Source of the DNA: Acidianus sp. HS-5
Lineage (GTDB): Archaea; Thermoproteota; Thermoprotei_A; Sulfolobales; Sulfolobaceae
Direction of reading: 5' to 3'
Assembly: GCF_021655615.1 (NCBI RefSeq)
Contig: NZ_AP025245.1
Location: forward strand, 2,232,001 to 2,296,000
DNA: 64,000 nucleotides
Made by a program: the position numbers and the translations under genes. Of this stretch, positions 29,723 to 38,898 are shown in pieces (within the stretch, counting starts at the first letter, position 1; every line of letters begins with the position of its first letter). The notes under the pieces are model-generated. The model did not search any database. It was not told the DNA's origin and worked only from the letters and a program-made list of their open reading frames with translations.

Positions 29723-29754
29723 TTAATAAAAACCTCCTTTTCCTATTTTTAAGT

Positions 29755-30150
29755 ATGAATGTAGAAAAGATTAGTGTTTCGATTCCTAAAGATGTAATGG
29801 AACAACTTGATGAATTCATGAAGAACTCTTCCTCTCTTGATAGATCTAAGATCTTTCAAATTGCGATTAAAAACTTCTTAGATGAGAATTCTCCAGAAGA
29901 CATAGAAGTTGTCGGAATACTAAACATAGTGTATAACGATGAAGTTACAGACGAGATTACTAAATTGCAACATGAGAAACTTTCTTCCATAATTTCAACT
30001 CTTCACATTCATTTGAATGAAAAAGAGTGTATGGAAGCTATAGCAGTAAAAGGCAAAAAGTCAGACTTAGTAAAACTTGTCTCCTCATTATCCCAAATTA
30101 AAGGAGTTAAAAAGGCTAAATTATTAACATATGAAGTGGAGGAGAAATGA
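29755..30150 (+). CDS. nikR: NikR-type nickel-responsive regulator
   Basis: A 132-residue regulator with an N-terminal ribbon-helix-helix (ISVSIPKDVMEQLDEFM, residues 5-21) and a C-terminal ACT-like domain. The nickel ligands of NikR appear as His73, His84, His86 and Cys92; spacing of 11, 2 and 6 equals that of Escherichia coli NikR (76, 87, 89, 95). It should repress nickel uptake genes when nickel is abundant. I chose the ATG at 29755; the longer ORF start would add residues not seen in the family. A B3/4-domain gene follows with a 4-nt overlap. No nickel transporter is close by. Confidence 0.88.
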   Translation: MNVEKISVSIPKDVMEQLDEFMKNSSSLDRSKIFQIAIKNFLDENSPEDIEVVGILNIVYNDEVTDEITKLQHEKLSSIISTLHIHLNEKECMEAIAVKGKKSDLVKLVSSLSQIKGVKKAKLLTYEVEEK

Positions 30151-30809
30151 ACATAACGGTAAGCCAAGATTGCAAAAATCTCGGAATATTTATAGCGCAT
30201 ACTGAAATCCTTGGAGTCACTAATAGCAAAGGAAAACTAGATGAAGAAATGAGGAAAGTTGAAGAAATGTACTCTCAAGAAGACCCTGAAAAGTTAAAGT
30301 TAAATCCAGTAGTACGGGCTTATAGAGACTTTTATTGGAAAATAGGCATAGATCCAACTAAAGTAAGACCTGCAGGAGAAGCTCTGAGGAGAAGAATTAA
30401 CAGAAACGGAAAACTTCCAAGGATAAACGATATAGTTGATTCAGGTAATATAGCAAGCTCCTCAACTCTTGTTCCCATAGGGATTTATGATATGTCAAAG
30501 ATTATAGGCGAACCTTCAATAGTACTAAGCAAGGGCGGAGAGGAGTTTTATGCAATAGGAAAAGATAAACCTGAAATCCTTCAAAAGGGAATTCCAGTAA
30601 TGGTAGATAAAGAGAAGGTTATGCATATTTATCCCCATAGGGATTCAAAAATTACTAGTGTTACAGACTCTACAAAAGATATATTAATTGTAGGAGCTGG
30701 AGTTCTTGGAGTACCGCAGGAGATAGTAGGAAATGCAGTAAGCATGGTAGTAGAATTAGTGCTTAATTACTTGGGAGGAAAACAAACACACCAGGTGATT
30801 TTTAGTTGA
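30147..30809 (+). CDS. B3/4 domain protein (phenylalanyl-tRNA synthetase beta-like)
   Basis: A 220-residue protein of the B3/4 domain family, the editing-type module also found in phenylalanyl-tRNA synthetase beta chains. The segments FYWKIGIDPTKVRPAGEAL, RRINRNGKLPRINDIVD and the central DSTKDILIVGAG are typical. Stand-alone forms may hydrolyse mischarged tRNA or free aminoacyl groups; that is not proved. It overlaps the NikR gene by 4 nt and the homoserine dehydrogenase start by 4 nt, so the three form one unit. Confidence 0.8.
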   Translation: MNITVSQDCKNLGIFIAHTEILGVTNSKGKLDEEMRKVEEMYSQEDPEKLKLNPVVRAYRDFYWKIGIDPTKVRPAGEALRRRINRNGKLPRINDIVDSGNIASSSTLVPIGIYDMSKIIGEPSIVLSKGGEEFYAIGKDKPEILQKGIPVMVDKEKVMHIYPHRDSKITSVTDSTKDILIVGAGVLGVPQEIVGNAVSMVVELVLNYLGGKQTHQVIFS

Positions 30810-31747
30810 AAGTAATGCTCGTAGGATACGGAAATGTAGGAAAAGCCTTTAGAAAGTTAATTCATGAAAAGAGAGTTAGGGAAGCAGAAGACGTAAAGAT
30901 AGTAGGAATAGTTACTACAAGAGGACTAATGTTAAAAGACCAGGAAGAGTTTACTGTAGATAAGAAAGTAGACGTTTTACAAGCGTTAGATGAAGTTCAA
31001 CCAGACGTAGTTATAGACATGGCTTCTGCTAACTATAAAACTGGAGAACCATCACTTTCCTTGTATTTAACTGCATTAAAGAGAGGGATTCATGTTATTA
31101 CTACAAATAAGGCTCCTCTGGCTTTAAAATATAAAGAGGTATTGAGTACTGCTGTTTCTCATAGTTCTAAAATATTTTTCCAAGCCACTGTAATGAGCGG
31201 GACTCCTTCAATAAACCTCTATAGGATTTTGCCTGGAATGAAAGTGAAGACAATAAGGGGAATATTAAACGGAACAACTAATTACATCCTGACCAGGATG
31301 AGTCAAGGTCTTTCATTTGCTGAAGCATTAAGGGAGGCTCAAGAATTAGGTTACGCTGAAAGGGATCCAACTTTAGATATAAATGGTTTTGATGCAGCTG
31401 GGAAGATAACCATCTTATCTAACGTTTATTTCTCTAGGAGTATTTCAATTAACGATGTAAAATTCGAAGGAATTAAAGACGTGGATATTAAAGGAGCTAT
31501 GGAAAGAGGTAATAAAATAAAGCTGATAGCTTACGCTGATGAAAAAGAAACGTACGTAAAACCTATGGAGGTTAGTAAAGAAGACTTCCTTTACAACGTC
31601 GATGGAGTTAATAATGCTTTAGAAATAGAAAGCGATATTCAGAAAATTAATATTGTAGGTCCTGGGGCAGGTCCTTTAAATGCTGCATATGGTGCATTTT
31701 CAGACTTGATTTTATTATTGAGAGGAGAGAATTTACCAGGATTGTAA
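30806..31747 (+). CDS. hom: Homoserine dehydrogenase
   Basis: A 313-residue NAD(P)-dependent enzyme reducing aspartate semialdehyde to homoserine for threonine and methionine synthesis. The dinucleotide motif GYGNVGKAF is at residues 7-15, the catalytic segment ILNGTTNYILT near 153 and GFDAAGKITILS near 198. It lacks a C-terminal ACT domain, so it may not be feedback-regulated that way. Start is TTG at 30806, overlapping the B3/4 stop by 4 nt; an inner ATG three codons on is possible. Cytoplasmic. Confidence 0.92.
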   Translation: MKVMLVGYGNVGKAFRKLIHEKRVREAEDVKIVGIVTTRGLMLKDQEEFTVDKKVDVLQALDEVQPDVVIDMASANYKTGEPSLSLYLTALKRGIHVITTNKAPLALKYKEVLSTAVSHSSKIFFQATVMSGTPSINLYRILPGMKVKTIRGILNGTTNYILTRMSQGLSFAEALREAQELGYAERDPTLDINGFDAAGKITILSNVYFSRSISINDVKFEGIKDVDIKGAMERGNKIKLIAYADEKETYVKPMEVSKEDFLYNVDGVNNALEIESDIQKINIVGPGAGPLNAAYGAFSDLILLLRGENLPGL

Positions 31748-31808
31748 AATATTAGAAATCTTATAAACCAAATTTTTAATCTTAAAAACTAAAGTAGGTT
31801 AGAGAATC

Positions 31809-32666
31809 ATGGCAACTTCACCTAGCGTAAAACTAATTTATTACGCAAAACTTAGTAAACCTAGAATTATCTGGTTATTAGATCTTGCAGCGATTGCAGG
31901 AGCTGCACTAACTGCAAGGTTCCTCATAATTCCGTTAATTTCCGTGCTTATAGGCGGAACTTTAGCTTCTGGAGGAGCAATGATAATAAATGAAGGGGTA
32001 GAAATTGATAAGGATAAAGTTATGAAAAGGACTTCTAAGAGACCTACAGTTATGGGGTATGTAAGCAAAAAAGAGGCTATACTTGTTGGTTCCATAATGT
32101 TAGCTATAGGCTCGGCTATAGGATTAATAGCAAATCCTTTAACAGCGTTTTTCATACTTCTTGGAGGATTAATTTATGTTTTTGTTTACACAATTTGGCT
32201 TAAGCCAAGGACTCCATTAAACATAGTAATTGGTGGGTTTGCAGGAAGTGCAGCGGCTTGGGCAGGTTATGCCGCAATGACCGACTCTTTCACTATTTCT
32301 TCAATACTGTTAGGTTTGTTAATATTCATGTGGACTCCGGGGCATTTCTGGTCTTTAGCCTTGAAATTCAAGGAGGATTACTCTAAAGCTGGAATTCCCA
32401 TGTTACCTGTACTTTTACCAGAGAAAGATTCCGCAAAATATATTGCGATTTCCAATGCTTTAATGGCTCCATTTGCGCTATCGCTTTACCTTTATGTAGG
32501 GATTCCTTATTTAATAGTAACATCTATAATGACTGCGCTATTGCTTTATAATTCAATAATACTATTCAGACATCCAACTGCAGAAGAAGCTTGGAGATCT
32601 TTTAAAATATCAGCTCCTTATCTAGCTGTGATACTAATAACTATAATAATTTTAAAAATAATTTAA
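31809..32666 (+). CDS. ctaB: Heme O synthase (protoheme IX farnesyltransferase)
   Basis: A 285-residue UbiA-superfamily prenyltransferase that attaches farnesyl or a longer chain to protoheme. Visible are the KPRIIWLL entry segment, the NEGVEIDKDKVMKRTSKRP Asp-rich site (about residue 60), the MWTPGHFWSLAL heme O synthase motif (about 180) and about eight membrane helices. Sulfolobales terminal oxidases use modified hemes (heme As), so this enzyme and the CtaA-like protein supply them. A TATA-like CTTAAAAAC lies about 25 bp before the ATG. Confidence 0.92.
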   Translation: MATSPSVKLIYYAKLSKPRIIWLLDLAAIAGAALTARFLIIPLISVLIGGTLASGGAMIINEGVEIDKDKVMKRTSKRPTVMGYVSKKEAILVGSIMLAIGSAIGLIANPLTAFFILLGGLIYVFVYTIWLKPRTPLNIVIGGFAGSAAAWAGYAAMTDSFTISSILLGLLIFMWTPGHFWSLALKFKEDYSKAGIPMLPVLLPEKDSAKYIAISNALMAPFALSLYLYVGIPYLIVTSIMTALLLYNSIILFRHPTAEEAWRSFKISAPYLAVILITIIILKII

Positions 32667-32667
32667 A

Positions 32668-33231
32668 CTAATAAGAAATAGATACCTTCATGTAAGCTTC
32701 ATCCTTATTTGTTAAATTAATTTCAACTATTGTATCTCCACATCTTTTTCTCAATACTATTCTATCTTCATGAACTTCCACTCTAAGATTAGAACAAGAT
32801 CCTAAAGACCTTAATTTATAATAATAATATGGATTTTTCATCTTCTTCAGAGCTTTATTAAAAACTTTATCAAAGAGAACATTGGGATCTGAGAATTGTG
32901 AATAAGAAATAGGGACCTTAAGAGTAATTTCAATATAGTACTCGTTAGGAACAACCTCTACATTCTCGTAAGTCCTAGAGATCACAAAGGACGCTATTAA
33001 AGGTGTAATAATAACTACTATAAAGGAAATATAGAACAATTGTTTAAAATATTCAAAAGTAATTGCAGCGGAAGTTAGCAAGCTTACAGGAATGCCCAGA
33101 AAGACGTAAGGTAACGATTCTATAAAATCTCTGAGTTTATTAATGCTTATTACACTATAAATAGTACTCCCTGCTATAGGTACTGCTGATACAGGCAAAT
33201 AAATAAGAAGATTCTTGTCTAATCTGTTCAT
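32668..33231 (-). CDS. Hypothetical membrane protein
   Basis: A 187-residue protein that I do not recognise. Three hydrophobic helices lie at about residues 8-30, 40-55 and 65-88, followed by a soluble C-terminal domain (about 95-187) rich in beta strands with two Cys (SLGSCSNL and RKRCGDT) that could pair. The domain would face either side of the membrane. It is convergent with ctaB with a 1-nt gap and divergent from the enoyl-CoA hydratase gene. No family motif is visible. Confidence 0.6.
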   Translation of the reverse strand: MNRLDKNLLIYLPVSAVPIAGSTIYSVISINKLRDFIESLPYVFLGIPVSLLTSAAITFEYFKQLFYISFIVVIITPLIASFVISRTYENVEVVPNEYYIEITLKVPISYSQFSDPNVLFDKVFNKALKKMKNPYYYYKLRSLGSCSNLRVEVHEDRIVLRKRCGDTIVEINLTNKDEAYMKVSISY

Positions 33232-33292
33232 AATTCTATATTCGTATAACCCAAATTAAAGCATTTATTAATATCTTTTTATAGAGATAACT

Positions 33293-34066
33293 ATGGAAAC
33301 TCTCGAAACCAAAATTGAAAACGGAATAGGTTGGATTATATTAAATAGACCGGATAAACTGAACGCTATAAATTTAAAAATGTTAGAAGAACTTGAAGCT
33401 GAAGCAAAAAAATTTGAAGAAAATAGCGAAGTTAAAGTAATAATTTTTACTGGAAATGGCAAAGCCTTTTCTGCAGGAGCAGACATATCTCAATTTAAAG
33501 AGTTAAATTCTATCTCAGCATGGAATTTTGCTAAAAAAGGTAGGAAAGTTATGGATTACATAGAGAGTATAACTAAGCCTACAATAGCAATGATTAACGG
33601 TTATGCATTAGGTGGAGGGCTAGAACTAGCTTTAGCTTGTGACTTCAGGATTGCTGCTGCCGAAACATCTCTAGGCTTACCAGAAATTAATTTAGGAATC
33701 TATCCAGGATTTGGAGGAACTCAGAGGTTGGTAAGAACTATAGGAAAAGCAAGAGCTTTGGAACTCATAATGACCGGAGATAAAATTTCAGCAAGCGATG
33801 CAGAAAGAATTGGGCTAGTAAACAAGGTAGTTCCGTTATCCTCTCTAAAGGAGGAAACAATAAAATTTGCATCAAGGTTGATGGAGAAATCTCCAATAGC
33901 TTTAGCAATTCTGAAGACTGTAGTATTATATGGTAATGATTCGCCACTACTAGACGGCTTAAATATGGAGAGTCTAGGTTGGGGAGTGGCGTTCTCTACT
34001 GAAGATGAAAAGGAAGGAGTTAACGCATTCCTTGAAAAGAGGAAGGCAGAATTTAAAGGAAAATAA
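33293..34066 (+). CDS. 3-hydroxypropionyl-CoA dehydratase / enoyl-CoA hydratase
   Basis: A 257-residue crotonase-fold enzyme. The oxyanion and CoA motifs GKAFSAGADISQF (about residue 58) and INGYALGGGLELALACD (about 98), the catalytic Glu pair region LPEINLGIYPGFGGTQRL, and the C-terminal FSTEDEKEGVNAFLEKR segment closely resemble the Metallosphaera sedula 3-hydroxypropionyl-CoA dehydratase as I remember it. That enzyme acts in the 3-hydroxypropionate/4-hydroxybutyrate CO2-fixation cycle. A malonic semialdehyde reductase gene lies about 4 kb away, supporting the call. General enoyl-CoA hydratase remains possible. Confidence 0.75.
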   Translation: METLETKIENGIGWIILNRPDKLNAINLKMLEELEAEAKKFEENSEVKVIIFTGNGKAFSAGADISQFKELNSISAWNFAKKGRKVMDYIESITKPTIAMINGYALGGGLELALACDFRIAAAETSLGLPEINLGIYPGFGGTQRLVRTIGKARALELIMTGDKISASDAERIGLVNKVVPLSSLKEETIKFASRLMEKSPIALAILKTVVLYGNDSPLLDGLNMESLGWGVAFSTEDEKEGVNAFLEKRKAEFKGK

Positions 34067-34070
34067 TTTT

Positions 34071-35132
34071 TTAAATAAAGACCGGCTCGAATCTGTCTTC
34101 CTCAAATGCGTGCTTAGATAATTTTCCAACAATAGGCAACTGATATCCGCAGTATTGACATCTCATATCTTCAGTTAAGTGCCATTCAGTTATTCTAAAT
34201 CCATCTCTTCCTATTACTAAATTATGACATCTAGGGCAATAAGTGCTTTCATAAGGATGCCCTGGGACATTCCCAATATAGGCGTAATTAAAGCCTAAGG
34301 ATTTAGCTAGATTATAATGCTTTTCCAAAGTTTCTACCGGAGTCCAGGGAAGATAATCAAGCTTATAATCTGGATGAAATCTCAAGAAATGTATTGGAAC
34401 GTCAGGACCTAGAATATCCATGATTTTCTTAAGTAAATTTTCTGCAGCCTTTAGATCATCTCCTATTTGAGGAACAATTAAGTCAGTAATTTCAACATGA
34501 ATTCCATTCTTGTGAAGTTCTCTAATGGTTTCCAGTATTGGTTCTGGACCTGAAGCACCAGTATATCTCTTCATAAACTTCTCTTCACCGTTCCCCTTAA
34601 AATCTACAGTAACTGCATCAAGGAAATCTCTTACATACTCAACGAGCTCGTTAGTCCAGTAGCCATTACTTACCATGGTGTTAAATAATCCTCTTTTTCT
34701 CGCTATTACCCCAGTATCGTGTGCAAATTCTGCAAATATTGCAGGTTCGTTATAAGTGTAAGTAATTCCTTCTGCCTCATATGAAATAGCCATGTCAACT
34801 AATTCTTCAGGAGATACTTCATAGCCCTCTGCTCTCCTCCTCTGGCTTAAATCATAATTTTGACAGTACATGCACATCCAATTACAGCCATAAGTTGAGA
34901 ATGAGAAAACTTTAGATCCAGGATAAAAGTGCACTAAAGGTTTCTTCTCTATCGGATCTACATGTGCAGCAGCAACTTTTCCGTAAACGTCTAGGTAAAG
35001 TTTACCGTTCCTTACAGATCTAACTCCACAAAAGCCTATTTGCCCTTCCCCTATTAAACATCTTCTGGCACATGCTAAGCACCTTATTCTGTCTCCTTCT
35101 TTCCTATATAACACTGCTTCTTTGCTCATCAC
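34071..35132 (-). CDS. amrS: AmmeMemoRadiSam system radical SAM enzyme
   Basis: A 353-residue radical SAM protein. The cluster motif is C83xxxC87xxC90 in YGCNWMCMYCQN. Extra Cys pairs lie near the N-terminus (C18, C21, C25, C35) and C-terminus (CPRC and CQYC), probably for a second metal site. The family co-occurs with AMMECR1 and Memo proteins (AmrA, AmrB) and with no settled reaction; neither partner is in this window. Convergent with the hydratase gene with a 4-nt gap. Long confused with pyruvate formate-lyase activating enzymes. Confidence 0.85.
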   Translation of the reverse strand: MMSKEAVLYRKEGDRIRCLACARRCLIGEGQIGFCGVRSVRNGKLYLDVYGKVAAAHVDPIEKKPLVHFYPGSKVFSFSTYGCNWMCMYCQNYDLSQRRRAEGYEVSPEELVDMAISYEAEGITYTYNEPAIFAEFAHDTGVIARKRGLFNTMVSNGYWTNELVEYVRDFLDAVTVDFKGNGEEKFMKRYTGASGPEPILETIRELHKNGIHVEITDLIVPQIGDDLKAAENLLKKIMDILGPDVPIHFLRFHPDYKLDYLPWTPVETLEKHYNLAKSLGFNYAYIGNVPGHPYESTYCPRCHNLVIGRDGFRITEWHLTEDMRCQYCGYQLPIVGKLSKHAFEEDRFEPVFI

Positions 35133-35162
35133 ATTAATATTGTTTTTATAAAATAAAAAGCA

Positions 35163-35621
<459 letters not shown>

Positions 35622-36070
35622 GGGAGTATAACCGTCAACAACACCTATTACTCCTCTCCCTTGGTCAGTTTCCGCTACTAATACTTGCAGTGGGTTTGAT
35701 GTTGCAGCAAAAATTCTGACAACTTCTTCAACGTTCTTAATTCTGTTAAGAACATTTATGGGATATGCATTCTTTATGTAAATTACAAAAGTATGTCCTG
35801 CACCTATTCTTCTTGCATTATCTATTGCAAGCTTTATTAACTCATCATCATTTCCGTCAAATCTTACTAATCTCTTACCGCTTGCTTCATTAAAAGCTAT
35901 ACCGAATTTTATGGTCGGGGATGAAGAAGCTAACGTTTCATATAGATCCTCTACAGTCTTTATAAAATGGGATTGGCCTATTATTACGTTTGTACCTTCT
36001 GGAATGTCTATTCTTACAACATCTATATTTACCATATGATAGAGTTCTTGAGAGAGGTAAAAAATTTACA

Positions 36071-36460
36071 TCACGTTGAGTACAAATAGGCATAACTTAT
36101 TGTAACTTCCTTTGAGGAAGTTAACGAAACGCTAGCACTATAATGAAGCTGAGTCACGAAGACTTTATAGTTGCCAGGAGGCAAATGGAATGTTACAATT
36201 CCTTGTGAGTTTGTGAAGTTAGCAGTAACATAATGCCCTTGAGAAGTATAAATTTCTACATATGCATCTGAAAGAGGAGAAACTCCACCAAGAGGCCCGT
36301 AATTCATTAGAACTTTAACCTCTAAAGTTTCTTCACTTGAAGATGAAGGCGGTAGATTGCTTATACTTACTGTAGTCTTGTAAGTTGAAGCCATGTAAAC
36401 TCCTACTACTGTTAATAACAAAATTACAACTCCTAGAGCGAGCAATAATTTCTTATTCAT
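36071..36460 (-). CDS. Membrane-anchored protein with a carboxypeptidase-regulatory-like domain
   Basis: A 129-residue protein with one N-terminal membrane helix (residues 4-26), a Ser/Pro-rich linker (about 33-45) and a beta-rich domain with the pattern VEIYTSQGHYVTANF...NSQGIVTFHLPPGNYKV, as in carboxypeptidase regulatory-like Ig folds. The domain is expected outside the cell, anchored by the N-terminal helix. It may be a surface protein or adhesive module. It is divergent from the VIT1-like gene. Confidence 0.65.
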   Translation of the reverse strand: MNKKLLLALGVVILLLTVVGVYMASTYKTTVSISNLPPSSSSEETLEVKVLMNYGPLGGVSPLSDAYVEIYTSQGHYVTANFTNSQGIVTFHLPPGNYKVFVTQLHYSASVSLTSSKEVTISYAYLYST

Positions 36461-36504
36461 GCCAAAAAGACTATAATAGCCCGGTATTTAAATTGATTCA
36501 AAAT

Positions 36505-37053
36505 ATGTTAGAAGGGATAATAGACGGTTTAAGATATGCGTTAAAGTATGAAAGGTCGATACTAAGGAGGTATTTAATATTAGGCTCTTTTGACGGGTTA
36601 TTGCTTACTATAGGAATAATAATGTCAGCAATAGTAGAGAACATTAAGGTAAAAGATACTGAAATAGCAATATTGAGCGGTTTAACTGCGGTCTCCATTT
36701 CCTCAATGTGGAATTCCTTAATAGTTGAAGCTAAGGAAAAGAGGGAAGAATATAAGGAACTGGAGAGACAGATGATGAAGAGTTTAAAAGGAACAGTCTA
36801 CGACTACGGAACTAAGGTTACTATTATTCTTTCAGCTTTTGCTCATGGCGCGTCACCTTTCTTGGGTTTAATAGTGCTTTATTCCTATGTTACAACAAGG
36901 AATGTAGTAATGGTGCTTTCATCTTCCTCATTTGTATTATTCTTGCTTGGATTATCTTATGAGGGCGAAATAAAGGATAAAATAGAATCTGGTGTTTTGA
37001 TACTTCTAGCAGGTCTATTTACAGCGCTTTTGACTTATTTACTTGGAAGTTAA
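36505..37053 (+). CDS. VIT1/CCC1-like membrane protein
   Basis: A roughly 182-residue membrane protein. The segment LRRYLILGSFDGLLLTIGI resembles the first helix of VIT1/CCC1 iron-manganese transporters, and the chain has about five helices with a charged central cytoplasmic stretch (EAKEKREEYKELERQMMKSL) equivalent to the metal-binding loop. The longer ORF start at 36385 would run back into the divergent gene, so I place the start at ATG 36505 (TTG 36493 is possible). Transport of iron or manganese is inferred. A Cys-rich small protein follows convergently. Confidence 0.65.
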   Translation: MLEGIIDGLRYALKYERSILRRYLILGSFDGLLLTIGIIMSAIVENIKVKDTEIAILSGLTAVSISSMWNSLIVEAKEKREEYKELERQMMKSLKGTVYDYGTKVTIILSAFAHGASPFLGLIVLYSYVTTRNVVMVLSSSSFVLFLLGLSYEGEIKDKIESGVLILLAGLFTALLTYLLGS

Positions 37054-37238
37054 AGCCACCATCCTGAAGCACTCCAACAACCGTATCTTTCTAACATTTC
37101 AATACAAGATTTCTTGTCACCTCTTTTACACGCTTCACATAACTTACCGTAATCATTGACTGTATCTTTATCGCAAATTAATTTTCCACATATTATTACA
37201 CAAATTTCGTCTCCATCTTTAACATAACAATCATTCAT
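37050..37238 (-). CDS. Cys-rich mini-protein, possible metal binder
   Basis: A 62-residue protein with eight cysteines (positions 4, 13, 17, 22, 34, 37, 45, 54) in spaced pairs, including CKRGDKKSC and CEAC, and an aromatic C-terminus (GWW). A longer start at 37286 exists, but the ATG at 37238 lies about 26 bp from TTTAAAC on this strand and gives a sensible leaderless start. I do not recognise a family. It could bind zinc or an iron-sulfur cluster or be stabilised by disulfides. Divergent from the cupin gene with a shared promoter; its 3' end overlaps the VIT1-like gene by 4 nt. Confidence 0.55.
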   Translation of the reverse strand: MNDCYVKDGDEICVIICGKLICDKDTVNDYGKLCEACKRGDKKSCIEMLERYGCWSASGWWL

Positions 37239-37249
37239 AATAGACACCT

Positions 37250-37275
37250 TTTTAAACTGTTTAAACTGTTTAAAC
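37250..37275. promoter_or_regulatory. TTTAAACTG tandem repeat forming a bidirectional promoter
   Basis: The 9-mer TTTAAACTG occurs at 37251-37259 and 37260-37268, followed by TTTAAAC at 37269-37275, giving palindromes GTTTAAAC. The leftmost TTTAAA lies about 24 bp before the cupin ATG at 37278; the middle one lies about 26 bp before the mini-protein ATG on the other strand. Both fit TATA boxes. Confidence 0.55.
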
Positions 37276-37277
37276 AA

Positions 37278-37820
37278 ATGGAGCATGTATTAGAAAGAGA
37301 AGATAGACAGGAGGAACTAACTAAGGGAATTAAGTCTTTAGTTAAAGAAATTGAAGGAGATGACCTCAAAGTAGTAACTTTCATGGAATATACTTCACCG
37401 CCTAAGGAAGTTAAACCCAAAGTAATTAAATTTAACAAAGCTTTAGAGCTTTTAAGATTAATAGCCAAACAAGGCAAAGTGGAGGAAGGCGTTGCAAAGA
37501 TAATGTTCTACAGCCCAAGCACTGAAAGATCTAGAGGACTAACTCCCACAATGATGGCAGGATTACAGTATATAGAACCGGGAGTATCTACAAAGCCTCA
37601 CTCTCATAACATGGCTTCAATTTATCTTGTAGTAAAAGGTAAGGGATATTCTATCATTGATGGCGAAAAATATTACTGGGAGGAAGGAGATATATTTGTA
37701 GTTCCTGCTAATGCTGTTCACTCTCACGTAAATACATCTGGCGAAGAAGTTGTATTATTTGATGTAACTGACTCTGGATTACTAGAAAACTTAGGAATAC
37801 TGGAATTTAAGGAAGAATAA
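37278..37820 (+). CDS. Cupin-domain protein
   Basis: A 180-residue protein with a C-terminal single cupin barrel (about residues 90-170). The first cupin motif is visible as the GVSTKPHSHNMASIYLVVKGKG segment and the second as VVPANAVHSHVN, with His ligands for a metal. The N-terminal 60 residues are acidic and helical. It may be a metal-dependent isomerase, dioxygenase or sugar-binding protein. It shares a repeat-based promoter with the Cys-rich mini-protein, so the two may respond to the same signal, perhaps metal-related. Confidence 0.8.
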   Translation: MEHVLEREDRQEELTKGIKSLVKEIEGDDLKVVTFMEYTSPPKEVKPKVIKFNKALELLRLIAKQGKVEEGVAKIMFYSPSTERSRGLTPTMMAGLQYIEPGVSTKPHSHNMASIYLVVKGKGYSIIDGEKYYWEEGDIFVVPANAVHSHVNTSGEEVVLFDVTDSGLLENLGILEFKEE

Positions 37821-37832
37821 AATAAGAAAAAC

Positions 37833-38798
37833 CTATTGCCCATTATTTTGTTTCTTATCTCCCCATACAATTTTATATATTTGAAATAATTTTTCGTCTC
37901 TCCATTTTGATAGTTCTTGGAAGCTCTTTCCTCTGATGGTACTATATTCCTTCATTTGCTGTACTGCCCTCACAACTCCCGTGTAAGGGAACTTATCGTA
38001 TTTAGCTAAACTATACATCCATTCATTTGCACCATAACCGAAGCCTCTGTTAAAGAAGTACTCTAGTCCTCCTTCTCCTCCCCCTAAGTGGTAAGTTAGG
38101 AAAGGTCCCATAAAAGCCCATCTTAAGCCTATTGCCGCAGTCATTACTTTATCTATATCTTCTACGGTTGCGATGCCTTCATCTACTAGATAGACCGCTT
38201 CCCTAAATAACGCAAAAGCCAATCTATTACCTAAGAATCCAGGTACTTCCTTCTTTAACACTACAACAACTCTATCTAATTTTTCCATGAAATCCTTAGT
38301 TTCATTTAACGTTTCTTGAGAAGTCTTTTCTCCAGGAACTATCTCAACTAAAGGTAATAAATGAGGAGGATTCCAAGGGTGGGCAATTACACCTCTTTCT
38401 GGATATCTTTTCATCGCTTTCTGAATTTCAGTCATTAGTAAACCAGAAGTACTACTGCTTAATATTACATTTTTATCCAATTTTTCATCAAGATAAGAGA
38501 AAACTTTCTTTTTAGTATCATAATCTTCTATTATTGCCTCTATAACGAAGTCAGTACCTTCTATTGCTTCGTCCATGTTAACTGTAGTATGAAGATTTTT
38601 CATGTAATAATCAGGATCTTTATCTACAAGTCCCATGTTTTTCATTACTTCCAAATAAGATTTTATTTTCGCAACTCCTCTATCTAGAGTTTCCTTCTTA
38701 TCTGTATATAGAGAAACTTCGTATCCTTTAGTTGCTAATAATGTAGCCCATCCAGAGCCTATTAAACCTGCACCTATTACGCTAACGCGTTTTATCAT
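37833..38798 (-). CDS. Malonic semialdehyde reductase (3-hydroxyacyl-CoA dehydrogenase fold)
   Basis: A 321-residue enzyme with an N-terminal Rossmann motif VIGAGLIGSGWA (residues 7-18) and the catalytic HPWNPP segment (about residue 142), followed by the helical domain (KVMTAAIGLRWAFMGPF). Its long segments AHPWNPPHLLPLVEIVPGEK and GYGANEWM closely match what I recall of the Metallosphaera malonic semialdehyde reductase that makes 3-hydroxypropionate with NADPH. A 3-hydroxypropionyl-CoA dehydratase homologue is 4 kb away, so these could serve the 3HP/4HB cycle. A general 3-hydroxyacyl-CoA dehydrogenase is the alternative. Confidence 0.75.
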   Translation of the reverse strand: MIKRVSVIGAGLIGSGWATLLATKGYEVSLYTDKKETLDRGVAKIKSYLEVMKNMGLVDKDPDYYMKNLHTTVNMDEAIEGTDFVIEAIIEDYDTKKKVFSYLDEKLDKNVILSSSTSGLLMTEIQKAMKRYPERGVIAHPWNPPHLLPLVEIVPGEKTSQETLNETKDFMEKLDRVVVVLKKEVPGFLGNRLAFALFREAVYLVDEGIATVEDIDKVMTAAIGLRWAFMGPFLTYHLGGGEGGLEYFFNRGFGYGANEWMYSLAKYDKFPYTGVVRAVQQMKEYSTIRGKSFQELSKWRDEKLFQIYKIVWGDKKQNNGQ

Positions 38799-38898
38799 AT
38801 GGTTTATACTATATAAGTAATATAAGTATGTTTCTATTGTTTCTTCTCGTGTATAGAATTATAGCTCAACTTTTTACTTAGACTTCCTATTTAACTTC

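Noticed and set aside
36385..36504. Upstream extension of the VIT1-like gene
   Set aside because: It would read across the divergent promoter and into the signal-peptide region of the opposite gene; the ATG at 36505 gives the family-like N-terminus.
37250..37275. TTTAAACTG repeat as a CRISPR or satellite
   Set aside because: Units are directly adjacent 9-mers with no spacers and placed exactly as promoter elements.
37235..37477. 80-codon minus-strand ORF inside the cupin gene
   Set aside because: Ser/Leu-rich shadow; the cupin frame has clear motifs.
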